A DNA stretch of 64,000 bases from Ilumatobacteraceae bacterium (GTDB taxonomy: Bacteria > Actinomycetota > Acidimicrobiia > Acidimicrobiales > Ilumatobacteraceae), in assembly GCA_033344875.1 (NCBI GenBank), contig JAWPMO010000001.1, positions 955,595-1,019,594 on the forward strand. The letters run 5' to 3'. The position numbers and the translations under genes are program-made. The notes beneath the pieces were generated by a model. It saw only the letters and a program-made list of their open reading frames with translations, was not told the DNA's origin and did not search any database. Shown here piece after piece: positions 17,920-25,587 of this stretch (its first letter is position 1; every line of letters starts with the position of its first letter).

Positions 17920-17982
17920 GGGCCGAGCCTGGCACAGCGGCTGCGCCCTGCTCGGCTCGGGCGTATTCGGCCAGGACCGCGC

Positions 17983-19038
17983 TCAGCTCGGCTCGACGAG
18001 GATCTTGGCGTGTTGTTCGGGGAGTCCGAGCATCTCGAAGGCATCCGGGATGCCATCGACGTCGACGGTGCCCGTGACGAGCGGGTCGAGATCCCAGGCG
18101 CCGGCGGTGATGTGGCGGTGGGTCGCGGCGAACTCGTCGGGCGTGTAGCCGAGTACGAACTGGATCGACAACTCACGACCGATGCCGACCATCGGGATCA
18201 GATGGTCCTGCGCCATACACACCCCGACCACGAGGATCCGGGTGTTCCGTGGGGCGGCCCGCATCGCCTGGTCGATCATCCCGGGCATGCCCACCGCCTC
18301 GAAGATCACCAGCGGGCGTCTGCCGTCGACCCGACGCCAGACGGCGATCGCCGTTTCGTCATCGGGCGACACCACCTCGTCACAGCCGAAGTGTTCCGCG
18401 AGCGCCCGCCGCTTCGGAGAGAAGTCGGCGCCGATCACCGGGCCGATCCCCCTCCGCACCAGCTCGGCCACGCAGGCCAGCCCGACCGGACCGAGCCCCA
18501 TCACGATCGCGGCGTCGCCGGGTGCGATGCCCGACTTGTTGACCGCGTGCACGCCGACCGCCATCGGCTCGGTGAGAGCGGCGTGACGGGTCGCCACCTC
18601 GGGCTCGACCGTGATGGCGAGCTGCTGATCGAGCACCATCAACTCGCCGTACCCGCCCGGATAGTGGTTGGAGTACCCGAGCGTGTGGATGCCCGATGCA
18701 TCGAATGCCGCCGGCATGCTGACCACCCGGTCGCCCTCGCCGACCCGGTCGACCCCCGGCCCCAGTTCGAGGACCTCGCAGCAGAACTCATGACCCATGA
18801 CACAGTCGAGTTCGGGTTCGAACGACTGTGCTGGGAGCGGATCGGCAGGCGCGTCGGGGTCGGCACGGCCCACGTCGGCCATGAGGGAACGCAGCTCGGC
18901 CCCGTAGCGGAGCGTGTGGAGATCGCTCCCGCAGATCCCGCACGCGAGCACCCGGGCGAGGAACTGGCCGGTCTGCGGCACCGGATCGGGAACCTCGTCG
19001 ACCCGCAGCTTCCACTGGTGCATCACGGCGGCGCGCAT
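17983..19038 (-). CDS. Zinc-type medium-chain alcohol dehydrogenase
   Basis: Predicted 351-aa MDR-superfamily dehydrogenase. The catalytic zinc site is GICGSDLHT (Cys) and MGHEFCCEVLE (His/Glu); the Rossmann motif is VMGLGPVGLACVAEL. The four-cysteine structural zinc loop of classical ADHs is not apparent (PAAFDASGIHTLGYSN in its place). The NAD(P) substrate is unknown. ATG 19038 is preceded by TAGTGT ending 7 nt upstream. Divergent from the Cys-rich protein gene with only 34 bp between start codons. Confidence 0.86.
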   Translation of the reverse strand: MRAAVMHQWKLRVDEVPDPVPQTGQFLARVLACGICGSDLHTLRYGAELRSLMADVGRADPDAPADPLPAQSFEPELDCVMGHEFCCEVLELGPGVDRVGEGDRVVSMPAAFDASGIHTLGYSNHYPGGYGELMVLDQQLAITVEPEVATRHAALTEPMAVGVHAVNKSGIAPGDAAIVMGLGPVGLACVAELVRRGIGPVIGADFSPKRRALAEHFGCDEVVSPDDETAIAVWRRVDGRRPLVIFEAVGMPGMIDQAMRAAPRNTRILVVGVCMAQDHLIPMVGIGRELSIQFVLGYTPDEFAATHRHITAGAWDLDPLVTGTVDVDGIPDAFEMLGLPEQHAKILVEPS

Positions 19039-19072
19039 CGAGCGGACACTACCGCCGGGTACCGTCACACCC

Positions 19073-19756
19073 GTGAGCGAGGAACCGATCGAGATCGCCG
19101 ACGGCGACGTCACCTGGCGGTTCGACCGCGCCTTCCTCGAGTCCGACTGGACCTGCATCTACGGATCGGGCTGCCACGGCATCCTGCCCGACGATGCAAC
19201 CGAACTCCAGCAAGGGTGCTGCTCGTACGGCGCCCATCTCGGCGACGGTGCCGACGGACGTACCGAGGCGCTCAACGTCGCCGCGTTCGCGTCGGTCCTC
19301 TCCGACGAGCAGTGGCAGTTCCGAGCCGGATTCGTCGAACACGGCCCGGCGGCGATCTTCACCGACGCCCACCGCAATCACACGGCGTTGGTCGACGACG
19401 CCTGCGTGTTTCTCAACCGTCCGGGATTCGCCGGTGGAGCCGGATGTGCGCTGCACATCGGCGCGCTCGCGGCCGGGGACGACCCGATCGAGTGGAAGCC
19501 ATCGGTCTGCTGGCAGCTCCCGATCCGCGTCGACTGGGAACCCGACGGCGACGACCGCGAGGTGGCGACCGTGCGCCGCTGGAGCCGGCAGGACTGGGGC
19601 GGGTTCAGCGAGACGATGGCGTGGTGCTGCACCGAACGCGACGAGGGAGCCGAGGCCTTCTCGGGTGACCGACCGGTCGTCGACTCGCTCGCCGCCGAAC
19701 TCACGGTCATCGTCGGCGACGAGGTGTACGTCGAGCTGCGGCGACGGTTCGACTGA
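19073..19756 (+). CDS. Cysteine-rich protein of unknown function
   Basis: Predicted 227-aa soluble protein. Eight or more cysteines occur in short motifs: DWTCIYGSGCHGI, QQGCCSYGAHL, GGAGCALHIGAL, SVCWQLP and AWCCTERD, suggesting a metal or Fe-S site built from several loops. I do not recognise a named family, though the CxxxxGC...GCC spacing recalls zinc/iron-chelating YkgJ-like proteins. GTG 19073 is set by TACCGT ending 7 nt upstream. It shares a 34-bp divergent promoter with the alcohol dehydrogenase gene. Confidence 0.65.
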   Translation: MSEEPIEIADGDVTWRFDRAFLESDWTCIYGSGCHGILPDDATELQQGCCSYGAHLGDGADGRTEALNVAAFASVLSDEQWQFRAGFVEHGPAAIFTDAHRNHTALVDDACVFLNRPGFAGGAGCALHIGALAAGDDPIEWKPSVCWQLPIRVDWEPDGDDREVATVRRWSRQDWGGFSETMAWCCTERDEGAEAFSGDRPVVDSLAAELTVIVGDEVYVELRRRFD

Positions 19757-19799
19757 GCCCGCTCCGATCCCGCCGACGACGCCGCGTTACCGTCGAGGC

Positions 19800-20858
19800 A
19801 TGCAGGTCGAGACGCACCTCCCACTCGGCAAGGTCGACCCCGGCATCCGCGAAACGGAGAAGCCGGTCGACATGGTTCGTTTCCACCACGACGCAGCCGT
19901 CGTCGAAGCACTCGGGTTCGACGGCCTCGTGCTCACCGAGACCAAGGAGGACCCGTTCGTCGCCATGGCCATGGCAGCGACGACCACCGAGCGGATCGAT
20001 CTGACGACGGCCGTGGCGATCGCGTTCCCACGTTCGCCGACGGTCACCGCGATGACGGCATGGACGCTGCAGCGCGCCTCGGAGGGCAGGTTCAAGCTGG
20101 GCCTCGGTACACAGGTCAAGGGGCACATCGAGCGCCGGTACGGCGTCCCGTGGCACGCACCCGGGCCATGGCTCGAGGACTACGTCGAGGCGGTCAAGGC
20201 CGTCTGGACCTCCTGGCAGGAGCGGACACCGCTCGACTTCCACAGCGAGCACTACGACCTCACGCTGATGAACCCGCTCTTCGACCCGGGCCCGATCGAG
20301 CACCCGTTCCCGCCGATCCACCTCGCGGCGGTCAATCGGCACATGGCACGGCTGGCCGGCCGACATGCCGACGCCGTGCGCCCGCACCCGATCTGCACCC
20401 GCCGCTACATCGACGAGGTCCTCCGGCCGGAGGTCGAGCGCGGTGCCGGCGAGCGCGGCCGGAGTGTCGATGCGATCGAGATGGTCGCGTCGCCGCTGAT
20501 CGTCACCGCACCGACCGAAGCGGAACTCGCCGACAAGGTCAGTACCGTCCGGTCTCGGATCTCGTTCTACGCATCGACGCGCACCTACCGGGCCGTGTTC
20601 GATCTGCACGGGTGGGGTGACATCGGCGAACAGCTGTCGGCGCTGTCTCGTCAGCAGCGCTGGGACGAGATGGAGCATCACGTCAGCGACGAGATGGTCC
20701 ACGAGATCGCCGTCGTCGCGCCGTACGACACGATCGCCGAGGCGGTCGCGAGCCGCTACGAGGGCCTCTGCGACCGAGTCGAGTTCTCGATCCCGGCCGG
20801 TGACCCCGACGAGCGAGCGCGGCTCACCGAGATGGTCCGCTCGATCCAGGCTCGATAG
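19800..20858 (+). CDS. F420-dependent LLM-class oxidoreductase (TIGR03617-like)
   Basis: Predicted 352-aa luciferase-like TIM barrel. ETHLPLGKVDPGIRETEK at the start, FDGLVLTETKEDPF and the flavin/F420 phosphate-binding stretch GRFKLGLGTQVKGHIERRYG with PFPPIHLAAVN are typical of actinobacterial F420-dependent LLM enzymes. It should transfer hydride from F420H2 to an unknown substrate. ATG 19800 is preceded by TACCGT with 6 nt spacing, a leaderless start. Confidence 0.86.
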   Translation: MQVETHLPLGKVDPGIRETEKPVDMVRFHHDAAVVEALGFDGLVLTETKEDPFVAMAMAATTTERIDLTTAVAIAFPRSPTVTAMTAWTLQRASEGRFKLGLGTQVKGHIERRYGVPWHAPGPWLEDYVEAVKAVWTSWQERTPLDFHSEHYDLTLMNPLFDPGPIEHPFPPIHLAAVNRHMARLAGRHADAVRPHPICTRRYIDEVLRPEVERGAGERGRSVDAIEMVASPLIVTAPTEAELADKVSTVRSRISFYASTRTYRAVFDLHGWGDIGEQLSALSRQQRWDEMEHHVSDEMVHEIAVVAPYDTIAEAVASRYEGLCDRVEFSIPAGDPDERARLTEMVRSIQAR

Positions 20859-20864
20859 CAGCGG

Positions 20865-21183
20865 TCAGCGGGGGAAGAACTCGGCGAGCGCCGCCGACGT
20901 CACCGCCGCACGCCAGATGCGGCCCTCGGTGCCCATGTGGATGCCGTCGGCGACGAACCACTCGGGTCGAACGGCGTCCGACCACCTGAGCACCGGCTCG
21001 TCGCCGAACACGAACAGCAGCCGCAGGATCCGCTCTTCGGCGGAGAGCGCGGCGCCGGCTGCGATGTTGGCGGCGTCGTTGGTGCCGATCATGACGACCC
21101 AGCAGCCGCGGAAAACCGTCCCGCCGTCGGCGCCTCGGATGCACACGCCGTCACCACGGCGAGCAGCACGCCGACGAGCCGAC
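20865..21183 (-). pseudogene. Remnant of an SGNH/GDSL-type hydrolase
   Basis: The minus strand encodes VVMIGTNDAANIAAG (block III-like GTND) and SDAVRPEWFVADGIHMGTEG (the DxxH catalytic block), ending in LAEFFPR. The expected 30-40 residues between them are missing: VFGDEPVLRW runs straight into SDAVRPEWF. The first half of the protein, including the GDS nucleophile, is absent, and upstream sequence becomes Arg-rich nonsense. This reads as a gene decayed by deletion at both sites. Confidence 0.65.
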
Positions 21184-21189
21184 CGCCCG

Positions 21190-21807
21190 TCACGTCGGGC
21201 CGAGTCCGATCGACGTCGCCGCGGCTCGCCTCGACGTCTCGGCCTCGTCACGGGCGCAGCACCCGTCCAGGTGATCGTTCACGAGCCCCATCGCCTGCAT
21301 GAACGCATACATCGTCGTCGGTCCGACGAACGACCATCCCTGTCGCTTCAGCGCCTTCGACAACCGGGTCGACGTCTCGGTGATCGACGGCACCTCGCCG
21401 GGCGGGCCCGACGTGAAGTCGGCGTGGGGCCAGAAGAACTCGGCGAGCGAACCGTGCTCGTCGATCATCTCCATCGCCCGCTGCGCGTTGTTGATCGTCG
21501 ACCTGATCTTGCCCTGGTGTCGGACGATCCCGGCGTCGCCGAGCAGGCGTTCGACGTCACGCTCGTCGAACGCCGCCACCGAGACCGGCTCGAAGCCGGC
21601 GAACGCAGCCCGGAAGTTCTCGCGCTTGCGCAGGATGGTCAGCCAGCTCAACCCGGATTGGAATCCCTCGAGACAGATCTTCTCGAACAGCCGCACGTCG
21701 GACGTGACGCCGAAGCCCCATTCGGTGTCGTGGTAGTGCACGTAGTCGGGGGTCGCCGTCCCCCACGAGCACCGAGGTCGCCCATCGTCGTCGGTCACCA
21801 ACTCCAT
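21190..21807 (-). CDS. tag: DNA-3-methyladenine glycosylase I
   Basis: Predicted 205-aa Tag-family glycosylase that excises 3-methyladenine from alkylated DNA. PRCSWG and YHDTEWGF give Cys and His zinc ligands, and VNDHLDGCC supplies the second His/Cys pair at the C-terminus. The specificity-pocket region LSWLTILRKRENFRAAFAGF and helix-hairpin-helix-like IVRHQGKI are present. ATG overlaps the panE stop by one base (TGATG), so translation is coupled to panE. Confidence 0.93.
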   Translation of the reverse strand: MELVTDDDGRPRCSWGTATPDYVHYHDTEWGFGVTSDVRLFEKICLEGFQSGLSWLTILRKRENFRAAFAGFEPVSVAAFDERDVERLLGDAGIVRHQGKIRSTINNAQRAMEMIDEHGSLAEFFWPHADFTSGPPGEVPSITETSTRLSKALKRQGWSFVGPTTMYAFMQAMGLVNDHLDGCCARDEAETSRRAAATSIGLGPT

Positions 21808-22772
21808 CAGGACAGTGTCGCAGGCGAATCCGACCTGCTCTCGCGCTCGAGACGTAGCCGGAGTTCGAGGCCGTGCACCGCCGCGACGAGCGCGTCGTTG
21901 ACCGGCGTCGGCACCCCAGCCCGGCGACCCCCGGCGGTCACCGCTCCGTGCATCACGTCGACCTCGGTCTGCGACCCCTTCTCGACGCTCTGCAGCATCG
22001 ACGCCTTGAACCCGTAGGGCAATCCCTCCCATGCTCGACGCCACGGCACCTGCGGGTCGGAGGTCGTGACTCCGACCCCCAGCGCACGGGCCACGTCGAT
22101 CGCCTCCTGCACGGTCGCGATCGCCATGCGCTCGATCTCGGGGTGCACCGAGAGTTCGCCGTACGGGAGACCGGTGAGTGCGCTCCAGGCACCGGTGGCG
22201 ACGTTCACGAACAGCTTCTCCCACGCCATCGCGACGATGTCGGCGCTGATCTCCACCGCCATGCCGGATGCCTCGAACGCGTCGGCGACGACACGCAGGC
22301 GGTCGGTCACCCGTCCGTCGAGCTCGCCCAGCACCGTCATCCGCCCCTCGACCCCGTATTCGACGACGCCCGGCTCGGTGAGACGTCCACCGACGAAGGT
22401 CCTCCCGGCGATCACCCGATCGGCGCCCACGATCTCGGCGATGATCTCGTCGCACCCGACGCCGTTCTGGAGGGTCAGGACGAGTGTGTCGTCCCCCACC
22501 AGATCGGCCGCCTCCTCCATCGCGGAGCGGGTGTCGAATGACTTCACGAGCACGACGAGCAGATCCGGGGGCGTCAGGCCGTCGACGGAGGTGGCGGCAC
22601 CGACTGCGACCTCGCGTCGCTCCCGGTCGTCGACGAGCAGTAGACCACGCCGTCGGATCGCCGACACGTGGGCATCGTTCCTGGTCACGAGGGTCACATC
22701 GTGACCCGACCGGGCCAGCATCGCGCCGATCACCGATCCCAGCGACCCGGCCCCCAGCACGCACACCCGCAT
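21807..22772 (-). CDS. panE: 2-dehydropantoate 2-reductase (ketopantoate reductase family)
   Basis: Predicted 321-aa NADPH-dependent reductase of pantothenate synthesis. The N-terminal Rossmann motif is LGAGSLGSVIGAMLARSG; Lys in EKLFVNVATGAWSALTG and Asn context match the ApbA/PanE catalytic region; VEKGSQTEVDVMHGAV is the conserved C-terminal helix. Paralogues with other 2-oxo-acid substrates exist, so specificity is an inference. TACGGT ends 7 nt before ATG. Forms an operon with tag. Confidence 0.88.
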   Translation of the reverse strand: MRVCVLGAGSLGSVIGAMLARSGHDVTLVTRNDAHVSAIRRRGLLLVDDRERREVAVGAATSVDGLTPPDLLVVLVKSFDTRSAMEEAADLVGDDTLVLTLQNGVGCDEIIAEIVGADRVIAGRTFVGGRLTEPGVVEYGVEGRMTVLGELDGRVTDRLRVVADAFEASGMAVEISADIVAMAWEKLFVNVATGAWSALTGLPYGELSVHPEIERMAIATVQEAIDVARALGVGVTTSDPQVPWRRAWEGLPYGFKASMLQSVEKGSQTEVDVMHGAVTAGGRRAGVPTPVNDALVAAVHGLELRLRLERESRSDSPATLS

Positions 22773-22850
22773 GTCGCCGACCGTAGCGGCAGCACGGTCA
22801 AGGCCGTGACAAATCGGTCAAGTTCGAGCCGTACCGGTCGATGATCAAGT

Positions 22851-23888
22851 ATGACCACTGCTGAGCAGTTCCACGCCTCGGATGCCGACATGGCCGCACC
22901 GTCAGGGAGCGAGATCGTCGCCGTCGCGAACGCCGCATCGGCACGAGCCGATCACGACTCGGCGATGGGCGAACTCGTGATCGTGGCCCGCACGGCCGAC
23001 GGTGGCCATCGCGCCATCGGCGGCGGTGGCGTCGGCCCGCTCCGAGCGGCCATTTCCGTCGCCGTGGCGGCCGAGAACGCCCGTCTCTGGAGCGGCGTCG
23101 AGGGCACCGAAACCATCGAACGTTCGACCCGGAGCATGCCCGAGATCGTGCGCACCGCAGCGGAGGCCAGCAACATCACCACGGCCCACGTCGGCTGCAT
23201 CATCGACGACGCCGAGCCACCGCTGGCTGCCGTCGCCGTGTGGTTCGAGGTCGACGGTGCGGTCGCCGGCCCGAACGACCGACGCTCCACGATGGAGCTG
23301 CTGGCCGCGGCTGCCGAACGGCAACGCCGACACTTCGCCGCCAAGGCAGCCGAGCGGGCCGCCAACGCTCCAGCACCCGAGGAGGCCCCGTCCGGCCGTC
23401 GCGAGTTCGACGCCGACGACCCCTCACTCGACAGCGTGACCGGTCTCGCCACCCGAGCCGACTTCGAGAGCGCCATGGACGCCTACGAGTCCGACGAGGC
23501 CACCCTGGTCGTCGTCGACCTCGACGGCTTCGCGAAGGTGCCCGCCGAGTGCGGTGACGTCGTCGCCGATGCCGTGCTGCGTGAGATCGCCGATCGAATG
23601 GTGTCGTCGTGCCGTCGCGACGACCTGATCGCCCGCATCGGCCCGGACACGTTCGCGATCCTCTTCGCCGATGCGCCCCGCTCGGTCGGCCTGCACATCG
23701 CGAAGCGGCTGCTCGACACGATCGCCATGCCGCTGCCGATCGCCGGCGGGCCCGAGGTGGTCACCGCAACGGTGGCGCTGGCCCACCAGTTCGGACTGGT
23801 CGACATGGAGGAGCTGATGGAGTCGGCCGACGACGCCGTCGCCAGTGGCAAACGATCCGGCACCGGCCGGCTCGTCATCGCCTCCTGA
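22851..23888 (+). CDS. GGDEF-fold protein with degenerate active site
   Basis: Predicted 345-aa cytoplasmic protein. Residues 1-160 form a GAF-like sensory region (VWFEVDGAVAG). Residues ~190-345 match a GGDEF domain: DSVTGLATRADFE, metal-binding VVDLDGF and RIGPDTFAILF, where the signature GGDEF is replaced by GPDTF. It probably does not make c-di-GMP; binding or signalling roles remain possible. No transmembrane segment. Stands alone between panE and an MFS gene. Confidence 0.8.
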   Translation: MTTAEQFHASDADMAAPSGSEIVAVANAASARADHDSAMGELVIVARTADGGHRAIGGGGVGPLRAAISVAVAAENARLWSGVEGTETIERSTRSMPEIVRTAAEASNITTAHVGCIIDDAEPPLAAVAVWFEVDGAVAGPNDRRSTMELLAAAAERQRRHFAAKAAERAANAPAPEEAPSGRREFDADDPSLDSVTGLATRADFESAMDAYESDEATLVVVDLDGFAKVPAECGDVVADAVLREIADRMVSSCRRDDLIARIGPDTFAILFADAPRSVGLHIAKRLLDTIAMPLPIAGGPEVVTATVALAHQFGLVDMEELMESADDAVASGKRSGTGRLVIAS

Positions 23889-23900
23889 TCACCGCAGCGC

Positions 23901-25175
23901 TCAGGCCGACGCCACGACGCCGGCACGCGCCAGGCGCATCTGGGTCAACCAGGCGTAGGCGAGCATGGCTGCGGCGAGCACCGTCGCCAGGTCCGCGAGG
24001 ATGTGGAACCCCACCGACTGTTTGACGAAGCCCGAGCCGAAGGCGGCAACGGCACCACAGAGACTCAGGGTGAGGTCGCCCGTGCCCTGTGCCTCGACGC
24101 GCGACGAGGTCGGGACCGACGCCGTCAACAGGGTGGTTCCACCGATCAGCCCGATGTTCCAGCCGAGTCCGAGCAGGAACAAGCCGAGGAAGATCATCGC
24201 TGGGACATATCCGGCGACCACCGCGGCCACCGTGCCGGTTCCGAGCACGATCGCGCCGATCTGGATCGCCTTGACGGCGCCGACCCGGTCGACGAACCGT
24301 CCGACGAGTGGTGCCAGCCCGAACATGCCGAGGATGTGCACCGCGATCACGAGCGCCGACAGATCGGCATGGTCGTGGTCCTTCATGTGGGGCGGCGTCA
24401 TCGTCATCACGCCGACCATCGCGGCTTGCGAACCGGCCATCGCCACGAGTCCGAGCATGGCCCCGGGCGACGAGCGAATCACGCCGTACGACCGGCGCAC
24501 CTGCCGGATCGGGCGCGTGCGTTGGGCGTTCGGATCGGTCCCGCCGATCAGGACGAGCGGATCCGGTCGCAGCGCCACCGAGTAGACGACCGCACCCAGG
24601 AGGAACAGGGCGCCGGCGAACAGGTAGGGACCGATGTACTCGTCGAGCCCGAGCCACTCACCGAAGCGCTTCTCGAGCGGGGTGAACGTGGGGCCGAACA
24701 CGGCGCCGAGCGTGCCGATCCACACGATGGCACCGATCGCCCGGGCGCGGTCCTGATCGAGCGCCAGGTCGGCTGCGACGTACCGGGCCTGCAGCGTGGC
24801 GGCCTGGCCCGACCCGAACAGGAACATGCCGATCACGAACAGCGGGAACCAACGCAGCTGGCCCCCGGTCGCGGCGACGCCTGCTCCCACGCCACCGATC
24901 ACGAGCGCGGCGATCAGCCCGGGACGACGCCCGCGACGGCGCATGAATGCGGCCAGCGGAATCGAGATCGCGGCGGCACCGAGCGTGAACGACGCGCTGC
25001 CGAGACCGGCCAAGCGGTCGCTGCCGAGCATGTCGGACGCCAGCAGGCTCACGACGGCGACCGTGCCAGCGACGGCAGCCTGGCCCGGGACCACGGCGAG
25101 GCGCAGGACGTTGAGGGTCGCGCGTTGCTGGTCCTGATGCCGCTCGAGGTCGACATCGGGGGAGGTCGTCGTCAC
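23901..25175 (-). CDS. MFS transporter (12-TM type)
   Basis: Predicted 424-aa permease with about 12 hydrophobic helices. Motif A-like FMRRRGRRPGLIAALVIGGVG sits after helix 2, and FVDRVGAVKAIQIG repeats it in the second half. A short Asp/His-rich N-terminus (SPDVDLERHQDQQ) precedes helix 1. Substrate cannot be inferred and there is no linked regulator. GTG 25175 is preceded by a purine-rich GGGGGA. Confidence 0.85.
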   Translation of the reverse strand: MTTTSPDVDLERHQDQQRATLNVLRLAVVPGQAAVAGTVAVVSLLASDMLGSDRLAGLGSASFTLGAAAISIPLAAFMRRRGRRPGLIAALVIGGVGAGVAATGGQLRWFPLFVIGMFLFGSGQAATLQARYVAADLALDQDRARAIGAIVWIGTLGAVFGPTFTPLEKRFGEWLGLDEYIGPYLFAGALFLLGAVVYSVALRPDPLVLIGGTDPNAQRTRPIRQVRRSYGVIRSSPGAMLGLVAMAGSQAAMVGVMTMTPPHMKDHDHADLSALVIAVHILGMFGLAPLVGRFVDRVGAVKAIQIGAIVLGTGTVAAVVAGYVPAMIFLGLFLLGLGWNIGLIGGTTLLTASVPTSSRVEAQGTGDLTLSLCGAVAAFGSGFVKQSVGFHILADLATVLAAAMLAYAWLTQMRLARAGVVASA

Positions 25176-25224
25176 TCCCCCACTCTGTCAGGTCACGGCT
25201 GCTCGCCGGCCCTCAGAACGCCCG

Positions 25225-25542
25225 TCAGGAGCGGCGCCGGCGCAGCACGAAGAGCGCGGCGATCAGCGCCGCCACGGCACCGATGCCGGCGACGCGCGGC
25301 GACCGCAGCGCATCGAGCGGCGATGTCGGCTCACCGCCGTGCTCGTCATCACCCAGGCCCAGACGATCGGCCATGTCGGCGAGCTGCTGATCGGACAGGT
25401 CGCCGCCGACCGAACGGCCGTCGCCGCCCGGCGCGTCGGGAAAGTCGCGGCCTGCCTCGGGCGACGGCGTCGGGTTGGCCATCTCCCGTACCGGCCCCTG
25501 ACTGGGATCGCCGCCGGCCTGCTGATGGAGGTGTCGTGCCAT
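25225..25542 (-). CDS. Small single-pass membrane protein, unknown function
   Basis: Predicted 105-aa protein. The first 75 residues are Gly/Pro/Asp-rich and disordered, with LSDQQLADMADRLG as the only helix. It ends in one transmembrane helix (VAGIGAVAALIAALFVL) and a terminal RRRRS. This tail-anchored layout recurs in actinobacterial envelope proteins. Its ATG lies 45 bp after uvrA on the same strand. Confidence 0.6.
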   Translation of the reverse strand: MARHLHQQAGGDPSQGPVREMANPTPSPEAGRDFPDAPGGDGRSVGGDLSDQQLADMADRLGLGDDEHGGEPTSPLDALRSPRVAGIGAVAALIAALFVLRRRRS

Positions 25543-25587
25543 GATCCGACTCTTCCCGTTCGGGAACGAGCCGAAACCGGCGGCAGG

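Noticed and set aside
17392-19668. 758-codon plus-strand open frame
   Set aside because: Antisense to the kinase and dehydrogenase genes; composition is that of a shadow frame.
25553-25566. TTCCCG-TT-CGGGAA palindrome after uvrA
   Set aside because: Loop of 2 nt is too short for a hairpin and it overlaps the SD region of the next gene; probably chance.
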